DNA of 64,000 nt from Streptomyces adelaidensis (GTDB lineage: Bacteria > Actinomycetota > Actinomycetes > Streptomycetales > Streptomycetaceae). Each line of letters opens with the position of its first letter. Position 1 is the stretch's first letter. Below are positions 53,633-63,687 of this stretch, one piece after another. The notes beneath the pieces were generated by a model. That model saw nothing but the letters and a program-made list of their open reading frames with translations. It ran no database searches and had not been told where the DNA came from. The position numbers and the translations under genes were made by a program. The stretch is from positions 1-64,000 of the forward strand of contig NZ_JAEMUX010000030.1 in NCBI RefSeq assembly GCF_016598475.1. Reading direction: 5' to 3'.

Positions 53633-54915
53633 CCAACGAACTGCTCGGACGGCACAAGGCCGTCATGCCCGACTGGCTCGCGCTCTACTACGCCGACCCG
53701 CTGGAGATCGCCCACGGCGAGGGACGCCATGTCTGGGACACCGAGGGCAACAAGTTCCTCGACTTCTTCGGCGGCATCCTCACCACGATGACGGCGCACG
53801 CGCTGCCCGAGGTCACCAAGGCGGTGAGCGAGCAGGCCGGGCGGATCATCCACTCCTCGACGCTCTATCTCAACCGGCCGATGGTCGAACTCGCCGAGCG
53901 GATCGCCCAGTTGTCCGGCATCCCGGACGCCCGCGTCTTCTTCACCACCTCCGGCACCGAGGCCAACGACACCGCGCTGATGCTGGCGACGACGTACCGG
54001 CGGAGCAACCAGATCCTGGCCATGCGCAACAGCTACCACGGCCGCTCCTTCAGCACGGTCGGCATCACCGGCAACAAGGGCTGGTCGCCGACCTCGCTGT
54101 CCCCGCTCCAGACGCTGTACGTGCACGGCGGCGTCCGGACCCGCGGCCCCTACGCCGACCTGAGCGACGCCGAGTTCATCAAGGCCTGCGTCGCCGACCT
54201 GGAGGACCTGCTGGGCCATGTCCGCCCGCCGGCCGCGCTGATCGCCGAGCCCATCCAGGGTGTCGGCGGCTTCACCGCACCGCCCGACGGCCTCTACGCG
54301 GCCTTCCGCGAGGTGCTCGGGCGGCACGGCGTGCTGTGGATCTCGGACGAGGTGCAGACCGGTTGGGGCCGCACCGGCGACAACTTCTGGGGCTGGCAGG
54401 CGCATGGCCAGAACGGGCCGCCGGACATCCTCACCTTCGCCAAGGGCATCGGCAACGGCATGTCCATCGGCGGCGTCGTCGCCCGCGCCGAGATCATGAA
54501 CTGCCTGGACAGCAACTCGATCTCGACCTTCGGCGGCACCCAGATCACCATGGCCGCGGGCCTCGCCAACCTCGCCTATCTGATCGAACACGACCTCCAG
54601 GGCAACGCCCGGCGCGTCGGCGGACTGCTCATCGAGCGGCTGCGGGCGATCACCGCGCAGATTCCCGAGGTGAAGGAAGTACGCGGCAGGGGACTGATGA
54701 TCGGCATCGAGCTGGTCAAGCCCGGCACCGACGAGGCGAATCCCGAGGCCGCGTCCGCCGTCCTCGAAGCCGCCCGCCGGGAGGGCCTGCTGATCGGCAA
54801 GGGCGGCGGTCACAACACCAGCGCGCTGCGCGTCGCACCCCCGCTCTCGCTGACCGTCGCCGAGGCCGAAGAGGGCGCCGAGGCCCTCGAACGTGCTCTG
54901 CGGAGCATTCGGTAA
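53629..54915 (+). CDS. Class III (omega) aminotransferase
   Basis: A 428-residue PLP enzyme of the ornithine/AGXT2/beta-alanine aminotransferase type. The N-terminal block LDFFGGILTTMTAHALPEVT, the phosphate site FTTSGTEANDTALML, the Asp in LWISDEVQTGWGR and the PLP lysine in TFAKGIGNGM (Lys272) are all present. It starts at GTG 53629, overlapping the amidase stop. It probably converts beta-alanine or 3-aminoisobutyrate to the semialdehyde at the end of pyrimidine catabolism. Confidence 0.9.
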   Translation: MTNELLGRHKAVMPDWLALYYADPLEIAHGEGRHVWDTEGNKFLDFFGGILTTMTAHALPEVTKAVSEQAGRIIHSSTLYLNRPMVELAERIAQLSGIPDARVFFTTSGTEANDTALMLATTYRRSNQILAMRNSYHGRSFSTVGITGNKGWSPTSLSPLQTLYVHGGVRTRGPYADLSDAEFIKACVADLEDLLGHVRPPAALIAEPIQGVGGFTAPPDGLYAAFREVLGRHGVLWISDEVQTGWGRTGDNFWGWQAHGQNGPPDILTFAKGIGNGMSIGGVVARAEIMNCLDSNSISTFGGTQITMAAGLANLAYLIEHDLQGNARRVGGLLIERLRAITAQIPEVKEVRGRGLMIGIELVKPGTDEANPEAASAVLEAARREGLLIGKGGGHNTSALRVAPPLSLTVAEAEEGAEALERALRSIR

Positions 54916-54938
54916 CACCAGATGTGAGGAAGACGGCC

Positions 54939-56504
54939 ATGAGCACCGCCTTGGAACCCGCCCTGTCGGTACGCCAGGTCCTCAACCTGGACCGGGTGCT
55001 CGCCGGAGAGCCCGAGGTGGTGGCCGGTGCCGGTCAGCTCGACCGGCCCGTGCGCTGGGTGCATGTGGCCGAGGCCCCCGACGTGGGCGTGATGCTCACC
55101 GGCGGTGAGATGGTCCTCACCACCGGGGTCCTGCTCGCCGGGGACGAGGACGCCCAGGCCGAGTACATCCGTTCCCTGTACCGGTCCGAGGCCGCGGCGG
55201 TCGTCCTCGGTCTCGGCCGGGCCTTCCCGACGCCGCCCGACGTGATGCGCCGGGCGGCCGAGCGGTGCGGGCTGCCCATGGTGGTGCTGCACCGGCCGTT
55301 CCCCTTCGCCGAGCTGACGGAGGAGGTCCAGTCCAGGCTCGTACGGCGGAAGTTCGCGGCCGTGAGCCTGTCGGAGGCCGTACGGACCGCGCTGACCGGG
55401 CTCATCACCGCCGGCGCCCCGCTGCAGCGGCTGCTCGACGAGATCGCCCAGCACGCGGGCTGTCCCCTCGTCGTCACCAACCTCGCCCACCGAGTCCTCG
55501 CCACGGCGGGGGAGCGGTCCGCGGTCGACGACGTGCTGCGCGACTGGGAGCGGATCTCCCGGCAGGCGGGCGGCAGCGAGGGCGACGGCTGGGCGCGCGC
55601 CGAGCTGGGCGGGCGCGGGGAGCGCTGGGGGCAGATCGTGCTGTGCGGCTACCGCGGCGACACCGCCACCGGGCGGCTGCTCGCCGACCGGGCCGCCGAA
55701 GCGCTCGTACTGCACCGCATGCTCGGCGGCTCGGCGCACTCCTGGGAGGAGCAGTCCGCGCAGAGCCTGCTGACGGACCTGGTCTCCGGGGTCGTACCGG
55801 CCCGGCAGCTGCTGCCGAGGGCGCGGGCGGCCGGGCTCCCGGTCAACCGCCGTACGTTCGTGCCGCTCGTCGTGCGGGACGGTGACCCGGCCCAAATCGA
55901 CCGTGTCCTGCGGATGCTGGGGCTCTCCGGGCTCGTCGCCGAACTCGCCGAGGGCGCCACCGCCGTACTGCTCAGCCTCGCCCGGGACCAGGACGCGGCC
56001 GCGCTGACCGCGCACTTCGCGACCCGGCTGCGGTCGGAGTCGGGGGTGCGTGGGACGGTCGTCGCGGCGGCGGAGCCGCGGACCACCTGGGAGGACGTGC
56101 CGGGCGGGGTGCGTGAGGCGCGGCATGTCGCGGACGCCGTCGCCCAGTCGTCGGCGGCCGGGCTCGATCTGCCGGTCGTCGTGCGGCTGCGGGACGTCCA
56201 TCTGCGCGGTCTGGTCCGGCTGTTGCGGGACGACCCGTATGTGCAGGCCTTCGCCGAGCGCGAGCTGGACGGGCTGCTGTCCGGCGACCGGCACGCCGAG
56301 CACGAACTGCTGCCCGTCCTGCGGACCTATCTCGCCACCGGCCGCAACAAGTCCCGCACCGCCCAGCTCCACCACGTCAGCCGGCCCGCGCTGTACCGCC
56401 GCCTGGAAGCGATAGAAGCCCGCCTCGGCGTGGACCTCGACGACTTCGAACAGGCCGCCTCCGTCCACATCGCCCTCCTCGCCCACGACGCGCAACAGCG
56501 CTGA
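54939..56504 (+). CDS. PucR-family activator of the pyrimidine cluster
   Basis: A 521-residue regulator with complete PucR layout: N-terminal PucR domain (LSVRQVLNLDRVLAGEPEVV, GEMVLTTGVLLAGDEDAQ), central GGDEF-like/linker region and the C-terminal helix-turn-helix (TYLATGRNKSRTAQLHHVSR, ALYRRLEAIEARLGVDLDD). ATG 54939 has GAGGAAG upstream, 23 bp after the aminotransferase stop. It most likely activates the surrounding genes in response to a pyrimidine or hydantoin intermediate. Confidence 0.9.
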   Translation: MSTALEPALSVRQVLNLDRVLAGEPEVVAGAGQLDRPVRWVHVAEAPDVGVMLTGGEMVLTTGVLLAGDEDAQAEYIRSLYRSEAAAVVLGLGRAFPTPPDVMRRAAERCGLPMVVLHRPFPFAELTEEVQSRLVRRKFAAVSLSEAVRTALTGLITAGAPLQRLLDEIAQHAGCPLVVTNLAHRVLATAGERSAVDDVLRDWERISRQAGGSEGDGWARAELGGRGERWGQIVLCGYRGDTATGRLLADRAAEALVLHRMLGGSAHSWEEQSAQSLLTDLVSGVVPARQLLPRARAAGLPVNRRTFVPLVVRDGDPAQIDRVLRMLGLSGLVAELAEGATAVLLSLARDQDAAALTAHFATRLRSESGVRGTVVAAAEPRTTWEDVPGGVREARHVADAVAQSSAAGLDLPVVVRLRDVHLRGLVRLLRDDPYVQAFAERELDGLLSGDRHAEHELLPVLRTYLATGRNKSRTAQLHHVSRPALYRRLEAIEARLGVDLDDFEQAASVHIALLAHDAQQR

Positions 56505-56633
56505 AACATCCCCCGACCTGCGAAAACGCCGGTGAAACATGCGCCCACGAAGAGGTGACACGGTGGAACGCGAAACGCCCGCAGACGTGACACCGTGCAA
56601 CTCAAACCCGCCATCGGGACTTCCTAGGCTCCT

Positions 56634-56846
56634 GGGGCGGGCGTCGGTAGTCCCGTCTGCCCTGCGACGCCCGGCACGCTCCCCCATTCTCGGCTCCGCT
56701 CGAACGGGAGGGGCCCCCACCGCCGCACCGGGCACAAGCCCAAGTACATCCAGTACGAGGTCTTGCGCCCGGCACGCCGAGAGCACGCACCGGACGCCGC
56801 AGGGCCCGCCCTGCGGGCGGACGACGGGACTACCCACGCCCGCCCC
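56634..56846. mobile_element. MITE-like element with terminal inverted repeats
   Basis: Ends at 56634-56655 and 56825-56846 are inverted repeats (21 of 22 match, GGGGCGGGCG outermost). The 213-bp element has no coding frame and contains internal palindromes, including CAAGTACATCCAGTACGAGG. Its part at 56743-56798 aligns with 16684-16734. Elements with this core are, to my recollection, frequent between Streptomyces genes. It fills most of the 369-bp gap between the PucR and second amidase genes. Confidence 0.75.
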
Positions 56847-56873
56847 AGCACACCCAGTTGACCGGAGGTCCCG

Positions 56874-57716
56874 ATGAGCAGAGTCATCCGTGCAGCCATC
56901 TTCCAGACGGCCTGGACCGGGGACAAGGAGTCGATGATCCAGGTCCACGAGCAGGCCGCCCGTGACGCGGCGGCCCAGGGTGCGCAGGTCCTGTGCTTCC
57001 AGGAACTGTTCTACGGGCCCTATTTCTGCCAGGTCCAGGACAAGGCGTTCTACGAGTACGCCGAGCAGATTCCCGACGGCCCGATCGTCAAGCGCTTCCA
57101 GGCGCTGGCCAAGGAGCTGGGCCTCGTCCTCGTGCTGCCGATGTACGAGGAGGAGCAACCGGGCGTCCTCTACAACACCGCCGCCGTGATCGACTCGGAC
57201 GGCAAGTACCTCGGCAAGTACCGCAAGCACCACATCCCGCAGGTGCCCGGCTTCTGGGAGAAGTTCTACTTCCGCCCCGGGAACGCGGGTTGGCCGGTCT
57301 TCGAGACCTCCGTCGGCCGGATCGGCGTCTACATCTGCTACGACCGGCACTTCCCGGAGGGCTGGCGCGCGCTGGGCCTCGAAGGCGCCGAGATCGTCTT
57401 CAACCCGTCGGCCACCTCGCGCGGTCTGTCCGCCTACCTGTGGCAGCTGGAGCAGCCGGCGGCGGCCGTCGCCAACGAGTACTTCATCGGCGCGATCAAC
57501 CGGGTCGGCGTCGAGGAGCTCGGTGACAACGACTTTTACGGCACGTCGTACTTCGTCGACCCGGAGGCCCAGTTCGTCGGCGAGGTGGCCTCCGACAAGG
57601 AGACCGAACTCGTCGTCCGTGACCTGGACCTGGCCAAGCTCCGCGAGGTCCGCGACCGCTGGCAGTTCTTCCGCGACCGCCGCCCGGACGCGTACGCGCC
57701 GCTGACGGCGCCGTAG
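56874..57716 (+). CDS. Nitrilase-superfamily amidase, beta-ureidopropionase-like (copy 2)
   Basis: A 280-residue paralogue of the gene at 52790, with the same length and the triad blocks CFQELFYGPYF, GKYRKHHIPQ and VYICYDRHFPEG (Cys155). It lies after the MITE-like element and before the dihydropyrimidinase gene, whose ring-opened product would be its substrate. Keeping two copies may reflect different specificities (N-carbamoyl-beta-alanine against N-carbamoyl-alpha-amino acids), or recent duplication. Confidence 0.87.
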   Translation: MSRVIRAAIFQTAWTGDKESMIQVHEQAARDAAAQGAQVLCFQELFYGPYFCQVQDKAFYEYAEQIPDGPIVKRFQALAKELGLVLVLPMYEEEQPGVLYNTAAVIDSDGKYLGKYRKHHIPQVPGFWEKFYFRPGNAGWPVFETSVGRIGVYICYDRHFPEGWRALGLEGAEIVFNPSATSRGLSAYLWQLEQPAAAVANEYFIGAINRVGVEELGDNDFYGTSYFVDPEAQFVGEVASDKETELVVRDLDLAKLREVRDRWQFFRDRRPDAYAPLTAP

Positions 57717-57727
57717 CAACGCACTAC

Positions 57728-57785
57728 CCGCGCCCCTTTGCCTTTTGCTTTCAGGGGGCGCGGGGAACTGCGCGACCAGCCACGA
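57728..57785. repeat. Streptomyces-type intergenic repeat with hairpin
   Basis: Hairpin arms CCGCGCCCC (57728-57736) and GGGGCGCGG (57755-57763) are followed by GGAACTGCGCGACCAGCC. I know this string as a common intergenic repeat in Streptomyces. It lies just after the second amidase stop and may terminate or attenuate transcription before the dihydropyrimidinase. Confidence 0.65.
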
Positions 57786-57825
57786 CGAACCCGCACTCGA
57801 CCACCACCGAACGGAGCGTGACCAA

Positions 57826-59229
57826 ATGACCGGCCGTACACTCATCCGCGGCGGTCTCGTCATCACCGCGTCCGACGAGATCCACGCCGACGTTTTGATC
57901 GAGGACGGCCGAGTCGCCGCCCTGGCCGCCGCAGGCACCCCCGTCGCGGAGACCTGGACCGCCGAGCGCACCATCGACGCCACCGGCAAGTACGTGACCC
58001 CGGGCGGCGTCGACGCGCACACCCATATGGAACTGCCGTTCGGCGGCACGTTCGCCTCGGACACCTTCGAGACCGGTACCCGGGCCGCCGCCTGGGGCGG
58101 TACGACGACGATCGTCGACTTCGCCGTGCAGAGCGTCGGTCACACCCTGCGCGAGGGCCTGGACGCCTGGCACGCGAAGGCGGAGGGCAACTGCGCGATC
58201 GACTACGCCTTCCACATGATCGTGTCCGACGTGAACAAGGCCACGCTCAAGGAGATGGACCTGCTGGTGCAGGAGGGCGTCACCTCCTTCAAGCAGTTCA
58301 TGGCCTACCCCGGCGTCTTCTACAGCGACGACGGCCAGATCCTGCGCGCCATGCAGCGCTCCGCCGACAACGGCGGCCTGATCATGATGCACGCGGAGAA
58401 CGGCATCGCCATCGACGTGCTGGTGGAGCAGGCGCTGGCGCGAGGGGAGACCGACCCGCGCTACCACGGCGAGGTCCGCAAGGCGCTCCTCGAGGCCGAG
58501 GCCACCCACCGCGCCATCAAGCTCGCCCAGGTGGCCGGCGCGCCCCTGTACGTCGTGCACGTCTCGGCGATGGAGGCGGTCGCCGAGCTGGCCAGGGCGC
58601 GTGACGAGGGGCTCAACGTCTTCGGCGAGACCTGCCCGCAGTACCTGTTCCTCTCCACGGACAACCTCGCCGAGCCGGACTTCGAGGGCTCCAAGTACGT
58701 GTGCAGCACGCCGCTGCGGCCTCGCGAACACCAGGCCAAACTGTGGCAGGGGCTCAGGACGAACGACCTCCAGGTCGTCTCCACCGACCACTGCCCCTTC
58801 TGCTTCGTCGGCCAGAAGGAGCTCGGCCGGGGCGACTTCTCCAAGATCCCCAACGGGCTGCCGGGTGTCGAGAACCGAATGGACCTGCTGCACCAGGCGG
58901 TCGTCGACGGGCACATCACGCGCCGCCGCTGGATCGAGATCGCCTGCGCGACCCCGGCCCGGATGTTCGGCATGTACCCGAAGAAGGGCACCATCGCGCC
59001 CGGCGCGGACGCCGACATCGTCATCTACGACCCGCACGCCGAGCAGATCATGTCCGCCGAGACGCACCACATGAACGTCGACTACTCGGCGTACGAGGGC
59101 AAGCGCACCACCGGCCGGGTCGAGACGGTCCTCTCGCGCGGCGAACCCGTCATCACCGAGCGGGAGTACACCGGACACGCCGGGCACGGCGTCTACACCC
59201 CCCGCTCCACCTGTCAGTACCTCAACTAG
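57826..59229 (+). CDS. hydA: Dihydropyrimidinase (hydantoinase)
   Basis: A 467-residue cyclic amidohydrolase that opens dihydrouracil, dihydrothymine or hydantoins. Metal ligands are visible: His65 and His67 in VDAHTHMELPFGG, carboxylated Lys156 in TSFKQFMAYPG, His in YVVHVSAME, and Asp321 in STDHCPFCF. The end GTIAPGADADIVIYDP is standard for the family. ATG 57826 has GGAG nearby. It supplies the N-carbamoyl acid for the neighbouring amidases. Confidence 0.93.
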   Translation: MTGRTLIRGGLVITASDEIHADVLIEDGRVAALAAAGTPVAETWTAERTIDATGKYVTPGGVDAHTHMELPFGGTFASDTFETGTRAAAWGGTTTIVDFAVQSVGHTLREGLDAWHAKAEGNCAIDYAFHMIVSDVNKATLKEMDLLVQEGVTSFKQFMAYPGVFYSDDGQILRAMQRSADNGGLIMMHAENGIAIDVLVEQALARGETDPRYHGEVRKALLEAEATHRAIKLAQVAGAPLYVVHVSAMEAVAELARARDEGLNVFGETCPQYLFLSTDNLAEPDFEGSKYVCSTPLRPREHQAKLWQGLRTNDLQVVSTDHCPFCFVGQKELGRGDFSKIPNGLPGVENRMDLLHQAVVDGHITRRRWIEIACATPARMFGMYPKKGTIAPGADADIVIYDPHAEQIMSAETHHMNVDYSAYEGKRTTGRVETVLSRGEPVITEREYTGHAGHGVYTPRSTCQYLN

Positions 59230-59240
59230 GAGCGGAGCCC

Positions 59241-60260
59241 ATGGACTTCGGACTCGTCCTGCAGACCGACCCGCCGGCCTCGCGTGTCATCGAGCTGATG
59301 AAGCGCGCCGAGAACAACGGCTTCACCTACGGCTGGACCTTCGACTCCGCCGTGCTGTGGCAGGAGCCGTTCGTCATCTACAGCCAGATCCTGTCGAGCA
59401 CCACGAAACTGACGGTCGGCCCGATGGTCACCAACCCGGGCACCCGCACCTGGGAGGTCACCGCCTCGACCTTCGCCACGCTCAACGACATGTTCGGCAA
59501 CCGCACGGTCTGCGGCATCGGCCGCGGCGACTCCGCGATGCGCGTCGCGGGCCGCACGCCGAACACGCTGGCCCGGATCAGCGAGGCGATGAAGGTCATC
59601 CGCGCGCTGGGCTCGGGCCAGGAGGCCGACCTCGGCGGCACGGTGATCAAGTTCCCCTGGATCAGGGAGGACGCCGAACTCCCGGTCTGGATGGCCGCGT
59701 ACGGCCCCAAGGCCCTGAAGATGACCGGTGAGGAGGCCGACGGCTTCATCCTCCAGCTGTCCGACCTGTACCTCACCGAGTACATGGTGAAGGCGGTCAA
59801 GGACGCGGCCGTGGCCGCCGGGCGCGATCCCTCCGAGGTGAAGATCTGCGTGGCCGCCCCCGCGTACATCACCGAGGACGACTCGCCTCAGGCGCTGGCC
59901 CACGCGCGCGAGCAGTGCCGCTGGTTCGGCGGCATGGTCGGCAACCACGTGGCCGACCTTGTGTCCAAGTACGGCGAGCACTCCGCGGCCGTACCGGACG
60001 AGCTGACCGACTACATCAAGTCCCGCGAGGGGTACGACTACTCGCACCACGGGCGCGCCGACAATCCCGACACCGCGTTCGTGCCGGACGAGATCGTCGA
60101 CCGGTTCTGCGTCATCGGCACCCCCGAGATGCACATCGAGAAGCTGAACGCGCTGCGCGCGCTGGGTGTCGACCAGTTCGCCGTGTACGACATGCACGAC
60201 GCGCAGGAGGCGGTGATCGACGCGTACGGCTCGACGGTCATCCCCGCGCTCAACGGCTGA
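59241..60260 (+). CDS. LLM-class F420-dependent oxidoreductase
   Basis: A 339-residue luciferase-like TIM-barrel protein: MDFGLVLQTDPPASRVIELM, GFTYGWTFDSAVLWQEPFVI, LTVGPMVTNPGTR, GIGRGDSAMRVAGR and PVWMAAYGPKALKMTGEEADGF. The family uses reduced F420 or FMN. I recall a group of such proteins sitting beside dihydropyrimidinase genes, so it may make the dihydropyrimidine or act on a related ring. ATG 59241 follows TAGGAGCGGAG, 11 bp after the hydA stop, in one operon. Confidence 0.87.
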   Translation: MDFGLVLQTDPPASRVIELMKRAENNGFTYGWTFDSAVLWQEPFVIYSQILSSTTKLTVGPMVTNPGTRTWEVTASTFATLNDMFGNRTVCGIGRGDSAMRVAGRTPNTLARISEAMKVIRALGSGQEADLGGTVIKFPWIREDAELPVWMAAYGPKALKMTGEEADGFILQLSDLYLTEYMVKAVKDAAVAAGRDPSEVKICVAAPAYITEDDSPQALAHAREQCRWFGGMVGNHVADLVSKYGEHSAAVPDELTDYIKSREGYDYSHHGRADNPDTAFVPDEIVDRFCVIGTPEMHIEKLNALRALGVDQFAVYDMHDAQEAVIDAYGSTVIPALNG

Positions 60261-60373
60261 CCCGGGGTTCCCGCCCAGGTCAGCCCCTGCAACAATCCGG
60301 AACGAACTGCTCCGCTACACGACACCCACGACACCCACGACCTCGGGCGGCCCCCACGCCCCCCACCTTGACT

Positions 60374-60399
60374 CCCTCCCCGGCCGTCCCCGGGGAGGG
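60374..60399 (+). terminator. Hairpin before the NCS1 permease gene
   Basis: Arms CCCTCCCC (60374-60381) and GGGGAGGG (60392-60399) around a 10-base loop, in the 196-bp spacer between the oxidoreductase and the permease. A short 9-bp tandem (ACGACACCC) precedes it near 60317. May separate two transcripts. Confidence 0.45.
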
Positions 60400-60456
60400 G
60401 CCCAAGGCCTCCGCACGGCCTTTCTCTCCCGTCCCGCCTCCCTGATTGGCCTGCCC

Positions 60457-62022
<1,566 letters not shown>

Positions 62023-62046
62023 CGGCGACCGTCCGACGGTGACTGA

Positions 62047-62084
62047 CCGGCGGTGACTTTCCGGCGGTGACTTTCCGGCGGTGG
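62047..62084. repeat. 14-bp tandem repeat after the permease
   Basis: Two complete units of CCGGCGGTGACTTT (62047-62060, 62061-62074) and a partial third (62075-62084), between the permease stop and the convergent secreted-protein gene. Confidence 0.7.
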
Positions 62085-62105
62085 CCGTGCCGGAGTGGCG
62101 TGCCC

Positions 62106-62837
62106 CTACTGGGCGTCCTCCAGCACGGCCACCGCTTCCTTCGCTGCCTTGATGGCGCCCTTGTTGATCTCGTCCGTGCTGGGCGCCTTCTTCGACTCGA
62201 AGTCGCTGCCGTTGTACGTGACGATCACCATGGCGTTGGAGAGACGGACGTACACCACGCCCTCGCGGGTCTGCTGCTTGTCCTCGGTGGTCAGGTTCAC
62301 CACCGAGTAGGCGGCGTCGCCGAGACCCGGGACGGCCCCGCCGCCGCTCTTCTCGGTGATGCGCTTCTGGTAGGCGGTTCCGGCCTTGTCGTCCGTCTCC
62401 TGGATCTCGTACGAGACGTCGAGCCAGCGGTAGTCGTAGCCCTTGAGCGCGTTCCAGGAGCAGGTGCGGCGCACGGACTCGTTCGTCGACGCGATCTCCT
62501 TGCCGGCCGTCTTCGCGCCCGGAACAAGGGATTTGACCGTTTTCGTCGCGACGCCGGAGCAGGGAGAGGGCGCCTTCGCGTACGTCTTGGACGCGGCCGA
62601 GGTCGACGGGGCGGACTCGGAGGTCGAGACGGGCCCGGACGCGGTGTCCTGCGCGGAGTCCTCCTTGGCCGGGCTCGCGGCCAGCGGACCGGACGTCAAC
62701 GCCCAGCCCGCGGAGGCGAGTACGGCGACCGGCAGCAGTCGCGCGGTGAGGGCGAGCGGCAGAGGGAGATCACGCACAGCGCACTTCTCGGGGTCGTGGC
62801 GGCGATACCGCCGGGCGGTGGGGAACGTCAGTGTCAC
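62106..62837 (-). CDS. Secreted DUF3558-like protein
   Basis: A 243-residue protein with an N-terminal hydrophobic export segment (LALTARLLPVAVLASAGWAL), a Ser/Ala-rich linker and a compact domain with a cysteine pair (PSPCSGV and RRTCSWNAL), as in DUF3558 proteins of actinobacteria. The end VVYVRLSNAMVIVTYNG is a strand pair. No lipobox is clear. ATG 62837 is the longest start; a later start is possible. Function unknown. Confidence 0.65.
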   Translation of the reverse strand: MTLTFPTARRYRRHDPEKCAVRDLPLPLALTARLLPVAVLASAGWALTSGPLAASPAKEDSAQDTASGPVSTSESAPSTSAASKTYAKAPSPCSGVATKTVKSLVPGAKTAGKEIASTNESVRRTCSWNALKGYDYRWLDVSYEIQETDDKAGTAYQKRITEKSGGGAVPGLGDAAYSVVNLTTEDKQQTREGVVYVRLSNAMVIVTYNGSDFESKKAPSTDEINKGAIKAAKEAVAVLEDAQ

Positions 62838-63002
62838 ACGAGTGTCTGTGGGACGAAAGTGCGAACTCGCTCTGTGTATACGTCGTGACCGGGTTTGCGG
62901 TTCAGGTCGCGGCTGACGGGTTTCGTCATATCGACGTCCGTTCGGCTTCTGCGTTTGTCGTTGTCTGTCGTTTCATCCTGAGGTCCGTGTCAGGATCGGT
63001 TC

Positions 63003-63647
63003 ATGATCCCGATACCGAACCGGACTGTCGGACGCGCGCTGCTGACGGTGGTGCTGGCCCTCGCAGTCGGCGGCTGCGGGCTCTCGGAGGAACTCGACCG
63101 GGAGCGGAACCCGGACCGTGCGGTGCCCGAGGTGTCGCCGTCGGAGCTGGAGGTGTGGCCGACCGAGGCCCCGTCGGCCGACCCGTCGACCGAGGCGCCG
63201 GCCGCCTGCCCGTCCTCGGGGGTGCGGATGCTGCCCGGCCTGGTGGAGGCGGCGATGGGGCTGCGCGCGATGAGCGTGACGCTCACGAACTGCGGTGCGA
63301 AGCCGTACGCCCTGAACGGCTACCCCTCGATCGAGGTGCTCGACGAGAGCCGCGAGCCCGTCGACGGTGTACGCGTTCTGCGAGGTGCGCAGGACATCAC
63401 CACGGGTGTGCCCGACCTCGGCCCGCACTCCGTGACGCTGGCGTCCGGAGAGTCGGCAAGGACCTCACTGGTCTGGCGCAACACGGTCACCGAGGTGGAC
63501 GTACCCGCTGTCAACGCCCCGTACCTGCGGATCGCGCCGGCGAAGGGCGAGGCCCCGGAAGTCCTCACCCCGGACGGCGGCATCGACCTCGGCAACACGG
63601 GGCGCCTCGGTACGACGGCGTGGGCGAAGGTCTCCGAGGACGGTTAA
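63003..63647 (+). CDS. DUF4232-domain lipoprotein
   Basis: A 214-residue lipoprotein: MIPIPNRTVGRALLTVVLAL signal, lipobox VGGC, then an acidic Pro/Ser/Thr-rich linker (EVSPSELEVWPTEAPSADP) and a DUF4232-type beta domain (AMSVTLTNCGAKPYALNGYP, GPHSVTLASGESARTSLVW). Probably a cell-envelope protein exposed on the outer face of the membrane. Function unknown. Confidence 0.8.
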   Translation: MIPIPNRTVGRALLTVVLALAVGGCGLSEELDRERNPDRAVPEVSPSELEVWPTEAPSADPSTEAPAACPSSGVRMLPGLVEAAMGLRAMSVTLTNCGAKPYALNGYPSIEVLDESREPVDGVRVLRGAQDITTGVPDLGPHSVTLASGESARTSLVWRNTVTEVDVPAVNAPYLRIAPAKGEAPEVLTPDGGIDLGNTGRLGTTAWAKVSEDG

Positions 63648-63687
63648 CGGGTTGCGGGGTGTTCGCCGTGATCAGCACCCTGGGGGC

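Noticed and set aside
54810-58064. 1084-codon frame on the minus strand
   Set aside because: It lies antisense to the aminotransferase, PucR, amidase and hydA genes and shows no domain; a GC shadow.
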